The notes below the pieces were generated by a model. It was not told the origin of the DNA. It did no database searches and saw only the letters and a list, made by a program, of their open reading frames with translations. Made by a program: the position numbers and the translations under genes. A DNA stretch of 64,000 bases from Tannerella sp. Its GTDB lineage: Bacteria; Bacteroidota; Bacteroidia; Bacteroidales; Tannerellaceae. The stretch is taken from positions 1-64,000 of the forward strand of contig NZ_JAUMYS010000005.1 in assembly GCF_030528505.1 (NCBI RefSeq). The letters run 5' to 3'. Below, in pieces: positions 36,175-46,019 of the stretch (its first letter is position 1; the number at the start of each line of letters is the position of its first letter).

Positions 36175-37344
36175 TTACTTCTTCTTGCGGCGTTTCATCT
36201 CGAGACGAAGCATATTCAATTCGCGTGTCGTTTGGCCGACAACGGACGTGTTCTCTTCGGCGCGACGAATAAGGTAAGGGATTACGTCTCTGACGCTTGC
36301 ATAAGGCACATATTTCGTTACATTATATCCTTCGTGAGCCAGATTAAACGAGATATTGTCACTCATGCCTAATAATTGTGCGAAAAAGATGCGCCGGTCG
36401 TCGTGTTTCAATCCCTTCTCTTCGATCAGTTCGGCCAGCCGGTGGTTACTTTTTTCGTTATGTGTTCCCATAAAAAGTTCAAAATGGTCGAGATTATCCA
36501 TGACATATTTGACACCGGCGTCAAAATTATCGTCTGTCTCCTGTTTCGTTTTGAAAATCGGATCAGGATATCCCATGGCCTCAGCACGAGCACGTTCGCC
36601 ATCCATATATGCTCCACGTACAAATTTTATGCCGGCAATGTATTCTTTTTCTTTGGCATCGGCAAGGATTCGATGTAGATAGGGCAGACGGTCGTGACGA
36701 TACATCTGAAGCGTAGCAAAAACGGTTGCACGCTCTTTATTGAAGAGCCGCATGGCTTCGTCCGTCATACTGTCTATCGCATCCTGAAAACAATAATCTT
36801 CTGCATCTACCAAAATACGTACTCCGTTCTCGTAAGCCCTTCGGCACAACGTCATAAAGCGTTGTTGAAAAACCTCATAATCGCTCTTTTCCGCATCTGT
36901 CAACTGATCCGGATGTTCGGAGGCTTTCGACAGCAGTGCGTCGGTCGTGATGGTTGAAGGTTTGAATACGGCATAAGCGATGTTCGGATGATCCTTGGCA
37001 TTGTCGATCGAGCGCAAAGTTTCTTCCATGGTCTCCTTGATGCCTTCGGAGCTCTGCTCGCCTTCCGCCGAAAAATCAAGCGTCGACTTAACTCCGAAAC
37101 GCTTCAACAGATGGATTGTTTTTTCGCAGTCTCGCAACGTTTCTCCTCCTACAAATTGTTTATATAATGTAGGCTTGACGATCCATCCTAAGGGAAAATG
37201 TATTTTTAGTGCGAGATTGCTTCCCCATTTCGCAAGTTTTACGAGAAAAGGATGCTTAATGGTATTAAATAATATGTACGCATTTCTCAATTCTGCGTCT
37301 GTTTTTGCTTCAAAAGCAATTTGGGTGTTATTAAAGTCTAACAT
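36175..37344 (-). CDS. Proline dehydrogenase (monofunctional)
   Basis: 389 residues. It has the PRODH barrel motifs: LDFSAEGEQ, LVDAEDYCFQDAID, ATLQMYRHDRLPYL, GIKFVRGAYMDGERARA and, near the C-terminus, YVPYASVRDVIPYLIRRAEENTSVVG, where the RRxxEN arginines bind proline. It oxidises proline to pyrroline-5-carboxylate using FAD. No P5C dehydrogenase domain is fused, and no putA partner lies in the window. First gene of a pair with the glycosylase-like protein. Confidence 0.93.
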   Translation of the reverse strand: MLDFNNTQIAFEAKTDAELRNAYILFNTIKHPFLVKLAKWGSNLALKIHFPLGWIVKPTLYKQFVGGETLRDCEKTIHLLKRFGVKSTLDFSAEGEQSSEGIKETMEETLRSIDNAKDHPNIAYAVFKPSTITTDALLSKASEHPDQLTDAEKSDYEVFQQRFMTLCRRAYENGVRILVDAEDYCFQDAIDSMTDEAMRLFNKERATVFATLQMYRHDRLPYLHRILADAKEKEYIAGIKFVRGAYMDGERARAEAMGYPDPIFKTKQETDDNFDAGVKYVMDNLDHFELFMGTHNEKSNHRLAELIEEKGLKHDDRRIFFAQLLGMSDNISFNLAHEGYNVTKYVPYASVRDVIPYLIRRAEENTSVVGQTTRELNMLRLEMKRRKKK

Positions 37345-37569
37345 ATTTGATGTATATTTTCAGGTAAAAACGCGCCGAATATATTACATTTCATTCGGAT
37401 GAGCAATTTTTTGTGTTGTTTTTTATATGAAGAAAAATATAGAAGGCTATCTGCACTTGACTTTTAGTCACGGTATGTTCTCTACCTTAGAACGTACGGC
37501 TATTGATTGCAAGTCTCCAGTCCTTTGTTTACCTTAATGCGTGTCCGGTTAATTTAGATCGTTATGTTG

Positions 37570-37608
37570 ATCTTTATGAAACACCCTCAAAGGGTGTTTC
37601 ATAAAGAT
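37570..37608 (-). terminator. Perfect 18-bp hairpin terminator after the fucosidase
   Basis: ATCTTTATGAAACACCCT (37570-37587) and its exact complement (37591-37608) enclose a 3-nt CAA loop. It lies 8 bp from the fucosidase stop. The rest of 37345-37615 holds no gene. Confidence 0.8.
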
Positions 37609-37615
37609 ATTTCTG

Positions 37616-38956
37616 TTAGTTTAGAGGCAATTCACTGGTGAATGTCAGTTCCAGCACATAATCGGGCGACTGGGGCTTATCCTTAAATTTCAGCAGAATG
37701 CCATCCTTATCCTGTGTAAACCGAACTGCCTTGCGACTTTCAAACTCTACTGCGCTTTTCAGTTTATTGCCTGCATAAGGAAGGAACAGGGCTTTGTCGT
37801 CGAGATTCAGCACATGCACATACAGCGTTTTTCCTTTCTGAGTCGTTACGCCCCAGTCGCGCGGAGTAACGACTCCGCCCCGTGTACCCTGTATGGTGGG
37901 AGCATAGATTTTCATCCATTCACCCATTTCGCGAAGGCGATCGACCGCTACCGCAGGCAGCTCTCCATCCGGTTGAGGTCCAACATTCATCAGCAAGTTC
38001 GCGTTCTTTCCCGCGGCTTTGACAAGATACTGAATCAATGTTTTCGTCGATTTATAATCTTGGTCGGTAATCTTGTAGCCCCACATTCCGTTCATCGTTT
38101 CGCATGTTTCGAGCGGCAGCCGACTGATATCCTGTCCCGACAGTCCGGCCTTGTTCTCGCCGGGCAGGTCGCGTTCGAAAATCTGGATATCTTCGCCTGT
38201 GAACGGGGTGATATGATGATTATTTCCGATCAAACAAGCCGGTTGCAGACGATGTATTAACGTATATTGTTCATCGAGATTCCATGTTTTGGCTGTCATG
38301 CCATCGGGATAGATGTCCTTGTCCCACATGCCGTCGAACCATATCGCACCGATAGGGCCGTAGTTCGTAAGCAGCTCCGTCAGCTGATTATTCATAAACG
38401 TACAGTAATCTTCCCATTTGCCCTGTGTCTTTCGACCGGTTCCTTTGCCTGTGCGTCCCAGCGGATAATAATCGTCGCGTCGCCAGTCGAGATGCGAATA
38501 ATAAAGATGCAGACGGATACCCTGCTTACGGCATTCGTCGGCCAACTCGCGAATCACGTCACGCTTAAACGGCGTTGCATTCACAATGTTATAATCAGAC
38601 TGTTTGGTCTCATACATGGAGAAACCGTCGTGATGGCGCGAAGTAATCGTGATGTACTTCGCTCCCGAAGCCTTGATCGCAGCCACCCATTCTGCCGCAT
38701 TAAATTTTGCGGGATAAAAGCCCGATGCCAGTTTGGCGTACTCTTCCCAATTCAGGTTTTTGTTGTGCATGACCCATTCGCCATCGGCGAGCATACTATA
38801 AATGCCCCAGTGGATAAAGATACCGAACTTATCGTCCTGAAATGTTTCCCGAGCTTTCAGATTGTCGGCCGAAGGAGTGTAGCCGGGCTGTGCCGAAGCG
38901 TGCGTCAGGCATGTGAGAGCCATGGTTGCACAAAGAAGTAATGTTTTCGTTTTCAT
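37616..38956 (-). CDS. Alpha-L-fucosidase, GH29
   Basis: 446 residues with a signal peptide (about 1-22, HASAQ), so it acts in the periplasm or outside. GH29 hallmarks: DDKFGIFIHWGIYS (42-54), TSRHHDGFSMY (His108, His109), HLDWRRDDYYPLGR and GAIWFDGMWD with the expected catalytic nucleophile Asp208. It releases L-fucose from host-type glycans. Length fits single-domain bacterial GH29 enzymes followed by a short beta domain (about 350-446). Its own promoter (TACCTTTG, 39018-39025) diverges from lysS; it is not linked to the SusCD pair. Confidence 0.94.
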   Translation of the reverse strand: MKTKTLLLCATMALTCLTHASAQPGYTPSADNLKARETFQDDKFGIFIHWGIYSMLADGEWVMHNKNLNWEEYAKLASGFYPAKFNAAEWVAAIKASGAKYITITSRHHDGFSMYETKQSDYNIVNATPFKRDVIRELADECRKQGIRLHLYYSHLDWRRDDYYPLGRTGKGTGRKTQGKWEDYCTFMNNQLTELLTNYGPIGAIWFDGMWDKDIYPDGMTAKTWNLDEQYTLIHRLQPACLIGNNHHITPFTGEDIQIFERDLPGENKAGLSGQDISRLPLETCETMNGMWGYKITDQDYKSTKTLIQYLVKAAGKNANLLMNVGPQPDGELPAVAVDRLREMGEWMKIYAPTIQGTRGGVVTPRDWGVTTQKGKTLYVHVLNLDDKALFLPYAGNKLKSAVEFESRKAVRFTQDKDGILLKFKDKPQSPDYVLELTFTSELPLN

Positions 38957-39017
38957 TGATTAGTTTTTTTGTTGATTACTGAAAAAAATAACGGGTACAT
39001 ACTGTTACCCGACCTCA

Positions 39018-39048
39018 CAAAGGTAAGCGTTTTTTCGGTGAAAACAAG
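39018..39048 (-). promoter_or_regulatory. Promoter of the fucosidase gene
   Basis: CTTG (39048-39045), 19 bp, TACCTTTG (39025-39018) on the minus strand; one mismatch in the upstream box. Confidence 0.65.
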
Positions 39049-39096
39049 AATATCCTTAGTATACTTACGGAGAAATCATATCCAAGCGTATAGCTC

Positions 39097-39126
39097 TTTG
39101 CTATCCGAATATTTTTTGTACTTTTG
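39097..39126 (+). promoter_or_regulatory. Promoter of the lysS-gpsA-pgi operon
   Basis: TTTG (39097-39100), 18 bp, TACTTTTG (39119-39126), about 29 bp before the lysS start codon. Confidence 0.7.
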
Positions 39127-39154
39127 CACGATTATTACCATTTTTGACCAAGTA

Positions 39155-40891
39155 ATGAACGTATTAGATTTAAGCGAACAGGAAATCATCCGGCGCGGCA
39201 GTCTCGAACAGTTGCGCAAGATGAATATCGACCCGTATCCGGCTGCCGCGTATCCGGTCAACGGATATGCCGATGAAATAAAAGCAAACTTCAACGACGA
39301 TGCCCAGCCGCGGCAAGTAACGATTGCCGGACGCATCATGAGTCGTCGTATCATGGGCAAAGCCTCCTTTATGGAATTGCAGGATTCGACCGGACGTATT
39401 CAAGTATATATCACTCGTGATGACATCTGCCCGGACGAAAACAACACGGAACTGTACAACACCGTGTTCAAAAAACTGCTCGACATCGGCGATTTTGTCG
39501 GTGTCAAAGGATTCGTTTTCCGCACGCAGATGGGCGAAATATCCGTTCATGCACAAGAGCTGACGGTACTCTCGAAGTCGTTACGTCCGTTACCCGTAGT
39601 CAAAGAAAAAGACGGTGTGGTGTACGACGGCTTCAATGATCCGGAGTTGCGCTATCGGCAGCGCTATGTCGATCTGGTTGTCAATAACGACGTGAAAAAT
39701 ATTTTCATCAAGCGCAACAAAATCTACGCTTCGATGCGTGAATATTTCAACGCCCGGGGCTATCTGGAAGTAGAGACGCCGATTCTGCAATCTATTCCGG
39801 GAGGAGCTGCGGCGCGCCCGTTTATCACGCATCACAATGCGCTCGACATCGATTTGTATCTTCGTATTGCCAACGAGTTATATTTGAAGCGTCTGATCGT
39901 CGGCGGATTCGAGGGAGTTTACGAGTTCTCGAAGAACTTCCGTAACGAAGGGATGGACCGTACGCACAATCCCGAATTTACCTGCATGGAAATTTATGTA
40001 GCGTACAAGGATTACCATTGGATGATGGAGTTTACCGAACAGATGATTGAAAAGATTTGTCTCGACGTGAACGGCTCGACGGAAACGACGGTCGGCGATA
40101 AGACCATCAGCTTCAAGGCGCCGTTCAGACGAGTGACGATGACTGAGGCCATTCACGAGTTTACGGGGATTGATATTACGGGAATGGATGAAGCCCAATT
40201 GCGTGAGACGTGTAAACAGCTCGACATCGAAGTAGACGAAACGATGGGTAAAGGCAAACTGATCGACGAAATATTCGGCGAAAAGTGCGAGGGCAACTAC
40301 ATCCAGCCAACGTTTATCACCGATTATCCGATCGAGATGTCGCCGCTTTGCAAGCGTCACCGCGACAATCCCGACTTGACCGAACGTTTCGAGCTTATCG
40401 TCAACGGCAAGGAGCTTTGCAATGCTTATTCCGAGTTGAACGACCCGATCGACCAGCTGGAGCGTTTTCAGGAACAGTTGCGTCTGAGTGAGAAAGGAGA
40501 CGATGAAGCGATGTTTATCGATATGGACTTTGTGCGTGCGCTCGAATACGGTATGCCTCCGACGAGCGGTATGGGGATCGGTATCGACCGGCTGGTGATG
40601 TTGATGACCGGACAAACCACGATTCAGGAGGTATTGTTCTTCCCCCAAATGCGTCCGGAGAAGACGGTGAAGAAAGATGCGCCCGAAAAATATGCTCCGT
40701 TAGGAATACCTGCCGAATGGGTGCCGGCCATACAGAAAGCAGGCTTCGTAACGGTCGAGATGTTGGAGGGAGCTAATCCGCAATTATTGAGACAATCGCT
40801 GTTCGATCTGAACAAGAAATACAATCTCGGGCTGGAATTGCCTCCGTTACAAACGGTCGAAGCATGGATCAAGGTTGTTACGGGGCATTAA
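39155..40891 (+). CDS. lysS: Lysyl-tRNA synthetase, class II
   Basis: 578 residues from the ATG at 39155; the open frame begins at 38969, but the promoter at 39097-39126 lies inside that extension. OB-fold anticodon domain ([23 protein letters not shown]) then the class II catalytic core with motif 2 ([20 protein letters not shown]) and motif 3 ([15 protein letters not shown]). An extra C-terminal tail of about 65 residues after LFFPQMRPE is typical of Bacteroidota LysRS. It charges tRNA-Lys. First of three genes (lysS-gpsA-pgi) with gaps of about 30-35 nt. Confidence 0.97.
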   Translation: MNVLDLSEQEIIRRGSLEQLRKMNIDPYPAAAYPVNGYADEIKANFNDDAQPRQVTIAGRIMSRRIMGKASFMELQDSTGRIQVYITRDDICPDENNTELYNTVFKKLLDIGDFVGVKGFVFRTQMGEISVHAQELTVLSKSLRPLPVVKEKDGVVYDGFNDPELRYRQRYVDLVVNNDVKNIFIKRNKIYASMREYFNARGYLEVETPILQSIPGGAAARPFITHHNALDIDLYLRIANELYLKRLIVGGFEGVYEFSKNFRNEGMDRTHNPEFTCMEIYVAYKDYHWMMEFTEQMIEKICLDVNGSTETTVGDKTISFKAPFRRVTMTEAIHEFTGIDITGMDEAQLRETCKQLDIEVDETMGKGKLIDEIFGEKCEGNYIQPTFITDYPIEMSPLCKRHRDNPDLTERFELIVNGKELCNAYSELNDPIDQLERFQEQLRLSEKGDDEAMFIDMDFVRALEYGMPPTSGMGIGIDRLVMLMTGQTTIQEVLFFPQMRPEKTVKKDAPEKYAPLGIPAEWVPAIQKAGFVTVEMLEGANPQLLRQSLFDLNKKYNLGLELPPLQTVEAWIKVVTGH

Positions 40892-40922
40892 AAACGAATC
40901 ATCAACTACCAAATTCTACGAC

Positions 40923-41921
40923 ATGAAAGATATTTTCGGAAAGGTGGCGATTATGGGAGGCGGAAGCTGGGCTACGGCGTTGGCTAAAATCGTACTGTCG
41001 ACTCAGCCGAACATTCACTGGTATATGCGTCGTCCGCAAGCCATCGAAGATTTCAAGCGGATGAAGCATAATCCCGGTTACCTGTCGGCCGTATCGTTCG
41101 ATACCGAGCGCATCGGCTTTTATTCGGACATCAATGAGGCCGTCGAACAGTCCGACATCCTGATTTTTGCCACTCCTTCTCCCTTCCTCAAGCAGCATCT
41201 GCAAAAACTCGAAACACCGTTACGCGACAAGGTCATCGTTTCGGCTATCAAAGGCATTGTGCCGGACGAAAACATGTTGATTACCGACTATTTCGCACAG
41301 TGTTATCAGGTACCGCTGGAGAATCTCGCGATCATCGCGGGACCGTGTCATGCGGAAGAAATCGCGCTCGAACGGCTTTCGTATATCACGTTGGCATGTA
41401 AAGACCTGCAAAAGGCCGAAGATATGGCTCGGATATTCCGCAACAACTATCTGAAAACATCGTGCTGTCAGGATGTAAAAGGAATCGAATACGCCTCTGT
41501 GCTGAAAAATGTGTATGCGATTGTGGCGGGCATCTGCCATGGCATGAAGTACGGCGACAATTTTCAAGCCGTCCTTTTGTCGAACGCGATCAAAGAGATG
41601 CAGCGTTTTCTCGATTCGGCGCATATCTTGCCGCGCGACATTACCGCATCAGCCTATCTGGGCGATTTGCTGGTGACCGCTTACTCACGCTACAGCCGCA
41701 ATCGGACGTTCGGAACGATGATTGGAAAAGGGTATTCGGTCAAAACGGCACAATTGGAGATGGAAATGATTGCCGAAGGGTATTACGGTGCCAAGTGTAT
41801 TCACGAAGTCAACGAGAAATATCGGGTCGATATGCCTATCCTGAACGCGCTGTACGATATTCTGTACGAACGAAAATCGCCGATGACCATCATCCGCCAA
41901 CTGGCCGAAACTTTCACCTAA
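40923..41921 (+). CDS. gpsA: Glycerol-3-phosphate dehydrogenase [NAD(P)+]
   Basis: 332 residues from the ATG at 40923; the upstream in-frame codons overlap the end of lysS. Rossmann motif MGGGSWATALAKIV near the N-terminus, substrate-binding GPCHAEEIALER, and catalytic-lysine region VKGIEYASVLKNVYAIVAGICHGMKYGDN. It reduces dihydroxyacetone phosphate to sn-glycerol-3-phosphate for phospholipid synthesis. Part of the lysS-gpsA-pgi group. Confidence 0.96.
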   Translation: MKDIFGKVAIMGGGSWATALAKIVLSTQPNIHWYMRRPQAIEDFKRMKHNPGYLSAVSFDTERIGFYSDINEAVEQSDILIFATPSPFLKQHLQKLETPLRDKVIVSAIKGIVPDENMLITDYFAQCYQVPLENLAIIAGPCHAEEIALERLSYITLACKDLQKAEDMARIFRNNYLKTSCCQDVKGIEYASVLKNVYAIVAGICHGMKYGDNFQAVLLSNAIKEMQRFLDSAHILPRDITASAYLGDLLVTAYSRYSRNRTFGTMIGKGYSVKTAQLEMEMIAEGYYGAKCIHEVNEKYRVDMPILNALYDILYERKSPMTIIRQLAETFT

Positions 41922-41956
41922 AAACGGAACGTTAAACCCCTATATAAAACAGAAAG

Positions 41957-43303
41957 ATGAAAACAATAACGTTAGACATTGATAAAGCGCTCGGTGCGGT
42001 GACTCGCAAACAAATCGACGCATTGGCGCCGAAAGCGACCCAAAGCATCGAGATGCTGCACAAGGGGACAGGGCCGGGAAACGATTTTCTCGGCTGGTTG
42101 AACCTCCCCTCGTCCATCACCGAAGAGGAACTGAAAGACATTGAGAAAACGGCGGCTCAACTGCGCAAATGCAAGGCTGTCGTTGTGATCGGCATCGGCG
42201 GTAGCTACCTCGGCACGAAAGCCGTTGTCGAGGCGCTGAACAACAGCTTCGATTGGTTACAGACATCGAAACGCAAGAACCCGGTGCTGCTTTACGCCGG
42301 AAACAATATCGGAGAAGATTATCTTTTTGAATTGTGCGCTACGTTGGAAGGCAAAAAGTTCGGTATCATCAACATCTCCAAGTCGGGGACGACGACCGAG
42401 CCGGCCATCGCATTCCGCATTCTGAAAAAACAGCTGGAAAAGGCGATCGGTGTCGAAGAAGCCCGGAAATACATCGTGGCCGTCACCGACCGTTCGCGAG
42501 GCGCGCTTCGCACGCTGGCCGACAAGGAAGGGTACAAGACGTTCGTGATTCCCGACGATGTGGGCGGACGTTATTCGGTGCTCACGCCGGTGGGCTTGCT
42601 CCCGATCGCCGTGGCGGGTATCGATATCCGCGCCCTCGTGCAAGGAGCCGTCGATATGGAAAAAGCGACCGATGTAAAAAAACCGTTCGACCGGAACATC
42701 GCGGCGATGTATGCCGCGACGCGCAACGCCCTTTACGACAAAGGAAAAAAGATCGAGATTTTGGCCAACTTTCATCCGAAACTGCATTATATCGGCGAAT
42801 GGTGGAAACAGCTTTACGGCGAAAGCGAAGGAAAAGACCACAAAGGGATTTTCCCCGCGTCGGTCGATCTGACGACCGATCTCCACTCGATGGGACAGTG
42901 GATACAGGAAGGCGAACGTACGATCTTCGAAACCGTGATTTCGGTTGCCAAGCCCGATCATAAAATGACCGTTCCGAGCGATAAAGCCGATCTGGACGGA
43001 CTGAATTTTCTGGCCGGAAAACGGGTCGATGAGGTCAATAAAATGGCTGAGTTGGGCACTCAACTGGCACACGTAGACGGCGGCGTGCCCAACATCAAAA
43101 TCACTTTGCCCGAACTCAACGCCTATTATATCGGACAATTGTTCTATTTCTTCGAGAAAGCATGTGGCATCAGCGGCTATATGTTGGGAGTTAATCCGTT
43201 CGATCAGCCCGGCGTAGAGGCGTACAAAAAGAATATGTTCGCTCTGCTCGACAAGCCCGGCTACGAAAAAGAAAGCCAGGCCATCCGCAAAAAACTTAAA
43301 TAA
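41957..43303 (+). CDS. pgi: Glucose-6-phosphate isomerase
   Basis: 448 residues, the short form usual in Bacteroidota and Firmicutes. Sugar-phosphate-binding motifs [12 protein letters not shown] and [15 protein letters not shown], catalytic Glu in the [14 protein letters not shown] stretch, and His/Lys region near [14 protein letters not shown]. It interconverts glucose-6-phosphate and fructose-6-phosphate in glycolysis. Last gene of its operon; a repeat element with a terminator hairpin follows. Confidence 0.97.
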   Translation: MKTITLDIDKALGAVTRKQIDALAPKATQSIEMLHKGTGPGNDFLGWLNLPSSITEEELKDIEKTAAQLRKCKAVVVIGIGGSYLGTKAVVEALNNSFDWLQTSKRKNPVLLYAGNNIGEDYLFELCATLEGKKFGIINISKSGTTTEPAIAFRILKKQLEKAIGVEEARKYIVAVTDRSRGALRTLADKEGYKTFVIPDDVGGRYSVLTPVGLLPIAVAGIDIRALVQGAVDMEKATDVKKPFDRNIAAMYAATRNALYDKGKKIEILANFHPKLHYIGEWWKQLYGESEGKDHKGIFPASVDLTTDLHSMGQWIQEGERTIFETVISVAKPDHKMTVPSDKADLDGLNFLAGKRVDEVNKMAELGTQLAHVDGGVPNIKITLPELNAYYIGQLFYFFEKACGISGYMLGVNPFDQPGVEAYKKNMFALLDKPGYEKESQAIRKKLK

Positions 43304-43326
43304 AGGAGAGGGTAAAAAAGTTAGGC

Positions 43327-43490
43327 GGTGTGTCATAACGGGCAAACTGCTTCGTTGCTTGCGGAATGAGAGCTCGGTCACATACCTTAGTATGCTCCCT
43401 CACCCTCATCCTTAGCGCCTTGCTTTTTACCCATTCTTACACACCTAAAGAGGGTGTGCCCAAACATTGCATTTTGACACACCCTCTTTT
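43327..43490. repeat. Composite interspersed repeat, copy B
   Basis: Same organisation as 24541-24703: GGTGTGTCATAACGGGC at the left, CTTGCGGAATGAGAGCTCGG, CATACCTTAGTATGCTCCCT, CCCATTCTTACACACC, then the GAGGGTGTG hairpin (43446-43490). It sits between the convergent pgi and DUF6261 genes and probably terminates both. The remaining parts of 43304-43603 hold nothing recognised. Confidence 0.85.
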
Positions 43491-43603
43491 GAAAAGGTAG
43501 GCCGGAGACTGTGGTTTATTCTCCCGAACGGCTCTTCCGAACTTCCCCGCCTATGAAGTGCGCGCCGCGCAGAAAATTCCCACAGGGGCTCTCTCCGGCC
43601 TGT

Positions 43604-44350
43604 TTATCCTTCGTTCGTTCCGCCTTCCTGCTTCTTACGGGCCCGCGTAGTGCGCGCAGCCATCGCAGCATTCAGACGGTCGATATGCACATTGATGCGG
43701 GCAATCAGCGCGCTCAATTCGGCATGAGGCTGGAGCACGGCCAACGCGTTGATATGCCGGACGATTTCACGATACTTTCGCTCCACTTCGCCACGGATGA
43801 GCCGCAACGGACGATGCTCCTGAGCCGTCTGCGCCTGCTCGTCGCGACGCACACGGTAGAGCGTCATAAACGCATCGTCGGCCTTCTCGAGACGTTCTAC
43901 CCATCGGCTGACGCCAAGCAGATCGGCCGCCGGCTTATATTTGGGCAGCCGCAGGTCCTGAATCAAATTCCGCGTTTTGCTGTGCTGTATCTCATAACTC
44001 TCGACCGTGAAATTGCCGTATGTCTGCAACGGGATTTCCAACAGTTCGGCCGCATCGCGTTCGTCGATTTCGGGACTGTGACGCGCCGCGTGAACCGTCT
44101 TTATCAAGCCCCGGTAACAATTATCGCATGCTGTATCGAGTTCGGCCAGCTGCCGGGTGTGTTCACTGCGCCTGATCAACTCCAGCGCCCGATCTTCTTC
44201 TGCCACAAGCGGCGTTAGTTGGGCAACAAACGGCTGTAGCGCGCCGATATTCGACCGTTGCAACTCCATCTTAAATTCGGTGATGAAACCAAATTGTTCA
44301 TGATTTTGAAGCCTTGCAATGTTGAGACCTCTTACTTTTTCTTCATTCAT
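43604..44350 (-). CDS. DUF6261 family protein
   Basis: 248 residues, all-helical by appearance, no signal peptide and no membrane segment. It shows the DUF6261 pattern: an N-terminal NIARLQNHEQFGFITEFK, a middle RGLIKTVHAARHSPEIDERDAAELL and a second half with LGVSRWVERLEKADDAFMTLYRVRRDEQAQ. The C-terminus is basic (RTTRARKKQEGG). Function unknown; it occurs mainly in Bacteroidales. A 42-bp-period array of palindromes lies 50-150 bp upstream, in the position of a control region. Confidence 0.8.
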   Translation of the reverse strand: MNEEKVRGLNIARLQNHEQFGFITEFKMELQRSNIGALQPFVAQLTPLVAEEDRALELIRRSEHTRQLAELDTACDNCYRGLIKTVHAARHSPEIDERDAAELLEIPLQTYGNFTVESYEIQHSKTRNLIQDLRLPKYKPAADLLGVSRWVERLEKADDAFMTLYRVRRDEQAQTAQEHRPLRLIRGEVERKYREIVRHINALAVLQPHAELSALIARINVHIDRLNAAMAARTTRARKKQEGGTNEG

Positions 44351-44400
44351 TGTTTTATCTCCTCTCGTTTATGATTTATCTCTGTTCCTTTTTTTCTCGC

Positions 44401-44500
44401 GTTGATATAAGTCAACGGTTGCTTTCTTTTCGTTTTCGATGCTTTGACTAATAGTCAATGGCTGCTTTTTTCCGTTTTCGGCACTTTGACTATAAGTCAA
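44401..44500. repeat. Tandem 42-bp units with TTGACT/AGTCAA palindromes
   Basis: Three palindromes, GTTGATATAAGTCAAC (44401-44416), TTGACTAATAGTCAA (44444-44458) and TTGACTATAAGTCAA (44486-44500), each head a unit of 42-43 bp whose remainder is a related GGCTGCTTTTTTCCGTTTTCGG sequence. They fill the gap between the nucleotidase stop and the DUF6261 start. They may be operators for DUF6261. Confidence 0.8.
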
Positions 44501-44509
44501 TGGGCCGTT

Positions 44510-46003
44510 TTACTTCTTCAGCTCTACGCGTTGTTCGTTCCGATAGCTGGGAACGGTTTTCAACGCTTTCAAATACCGGATCATAGTCTCGGCCGTAGGC
44601 TGGAAAAGCCCTGTGCCCGGGTCTTGATGCTCGTACTTGTAGACCGAAGCCATATAGTTGTTCATCGCTACGGTATACGTGCGATCCATGTCGGCCGGTG
44701 TGCCGTCGGGCATAAACAGTTCCACGTTCCGGATCGTACCGTCGGGCGCGAAAAGGTAGCGTGTTTTCAGTCCCGAAGGATAGATGGGCAGTCTTTCGTC
44801 GAGCGGAAAGGCTGCGATGAAGAGCGCTTTCAGTTCGTGTCCGGTAAGTTTGAAGAGCACCGTTTCGTTGCCGAAAGGATCCATGGTGTACACATCACGC
44901 ACGGTAATCGCTCCTTTCGACAGTTGATCAATGCGTACGCCTCCGGGGTTAATCAGGGCGATCTCGGCTTTCGTGCCTTCGCGCAGCGCGTCGACCATCA
45001 GGTAGCCCACCTGTTCGTAGCTTGTAAATTCGTCCGTCGCTTCGGCCAGACGCTCCTTCATGGCCGGATTGTCGTTGTACTTGTCTACCATCGCCCGAAC
45101 GGTCGCTTGTTCGTTGCCTTTTTTCCCGACGGGAAGCAGGGCCATGTGACGTTCTTTCGTGCCGTTCGGATTCACTTTGACCGTGATGAGCGTCGCATAT
45201 TTGAGTTTGTTCTCGGCCTGCGTAATCAGGATGTTGTGATGAAACTGTTCGTTGTCGATCTTCGTATGCGAATGTCCGCCGATTATCAGGTCGGCCGCGT
45301 CTTTCGGCAGCTGACCGGCCAGCACGACATCATCTTCGAATCCCAAATGGTTGAGATAAATGAAGACATCGCAACGGTCGCGCATCGCTAACTGTTTGGA
45401 TGCCGTTTCAAAAGGATCGTAAAAAGTGAATCCCACCGCATTGTCGGGATGCGTATCGGGAATTCCTCCCGCATTGATGGCCAATACCGACGTCACGCCG
45501 ACTGTCAGTCCGTTAGGCATCTTGATCGTTTTGTTCGGAAGAATACGGTACGTTTTTCCTGCCGGAGGAGCAAGATTGGCGCAGAGAAAATCGAACGACG
45601 CTTTTTCGAGCAAGAGCCGGAAGCCTTCGGGCCCGGAGTCGAACTCGTGATTACCGACGGCCGAGACGTCGAACCGTAGGGTGTTCATCAATTCGATCAT
45701 GGGCAATCCTTTCGGCGAATACTGGTCGTTGATCGGATTGCCGGTCTGATTGTCGCCACCCGAAAAAAGCAGCATGTCGGGATACAACGCGCGCAGACTG
45801 TCGACGATAAAAGCGAAGCGCGGAAAATTGTCGATCGCCGCATGCATGTCGTTTACCGCCAAGATATGTAACATTCTCGGCTCTTGCGGCGCAACGGCCT
45901 GTTTACGACTCGTACCGCAACTTGTCCACGAGAGCAGTACGATAACGGACAGCGTAATGACTGCCCACGTTTTTCTTTGAATCGTTTTCATTCTATTGTT
46001 CAT
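44510..46003 (-). CDS. 5'-nucleotidase/metallophosphatase family lipoprotein
   Basis: 497 residues from the ATG at 46003; the longer frame to 46036 would overlap the preceding gene, and an ATG at 45991 is also possible. Lipoprotein signal ending SWTSC (Cys29). The N-terminal metallophosphoesterase domain has all metal-binding blocks: AVNDMHAAID, GGDNQTGNPIND, GNHEFDSG and GGHSHT. The C-terminal 5'-nucleotidase domain begins near residue 320 (EVGYLMVDAL-like region, INPGGVRID, DPFGNETVLFKLTG). It likely hydrolyses nucleotides in the periplasm. It follows the EF-Tu-like lipoprotein gene by 16 nt. Confidence 0.9.
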   Translation of the reverse strand: MNNRMKTIQRKTWAVITLSVIVLLSWTSCGTSRKQAVAPQEPRMLHILAVNDMHAAIDNFPRFAFIVDSLRALYPDMLLFSGGDNQTGNPINDQYSPKGLPMIELMNTLRFDVSAVGNHEFDSGPEGFRLLLEKASFDFLCANLAPPAGKTYRILPNKTIKMPNGLTVGVTSVLAINAGGIPDTHPDNAVGFTFYDPFETASKQLAMRDRCDVFIYLNHLGFEDDVVLAGQLPKDAADLIIGGHSHTKIDNEQFHHNILITQAENKLKYATLITVKVNPNGTKERHMALLPVGKKGNEQATVRAMVDKYNDNPAMKERLAEATDEFTSYEQVGYLMVDALREGTKAEIALINPGGVRIDQLSKGAITVRDVYTMDPFGNETVLFKLTGHELKALFIAAFPLDERLPIYPSGLKTRYLFAPDGTIRNVELFMPDGTPADMDRTYTVAMNNYMASVYKYEHQDPGTGLFQPTAETMIRYLKALKTVPSYRNEQRVELKK

Positions 46004-46019
46004 TTTAGAGGTTGTTTTT

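Noticed and set aside
37457-37470. TTGACTTTTAGTCA as a further member of the 44.4-kb palindrome family
   Set aside because: A single short match with no 42-bp partner; chance occurrence cannot be excluded.
30059-38956. One polysaccharide-utilisation locus joining SusCD and the GH29 fucosidase
   Set aside because: The two are separated by a tRNA, a DNA-repair-like gene and proline dehydrogenase, with separate promoters and terminators; no regulator is shared.
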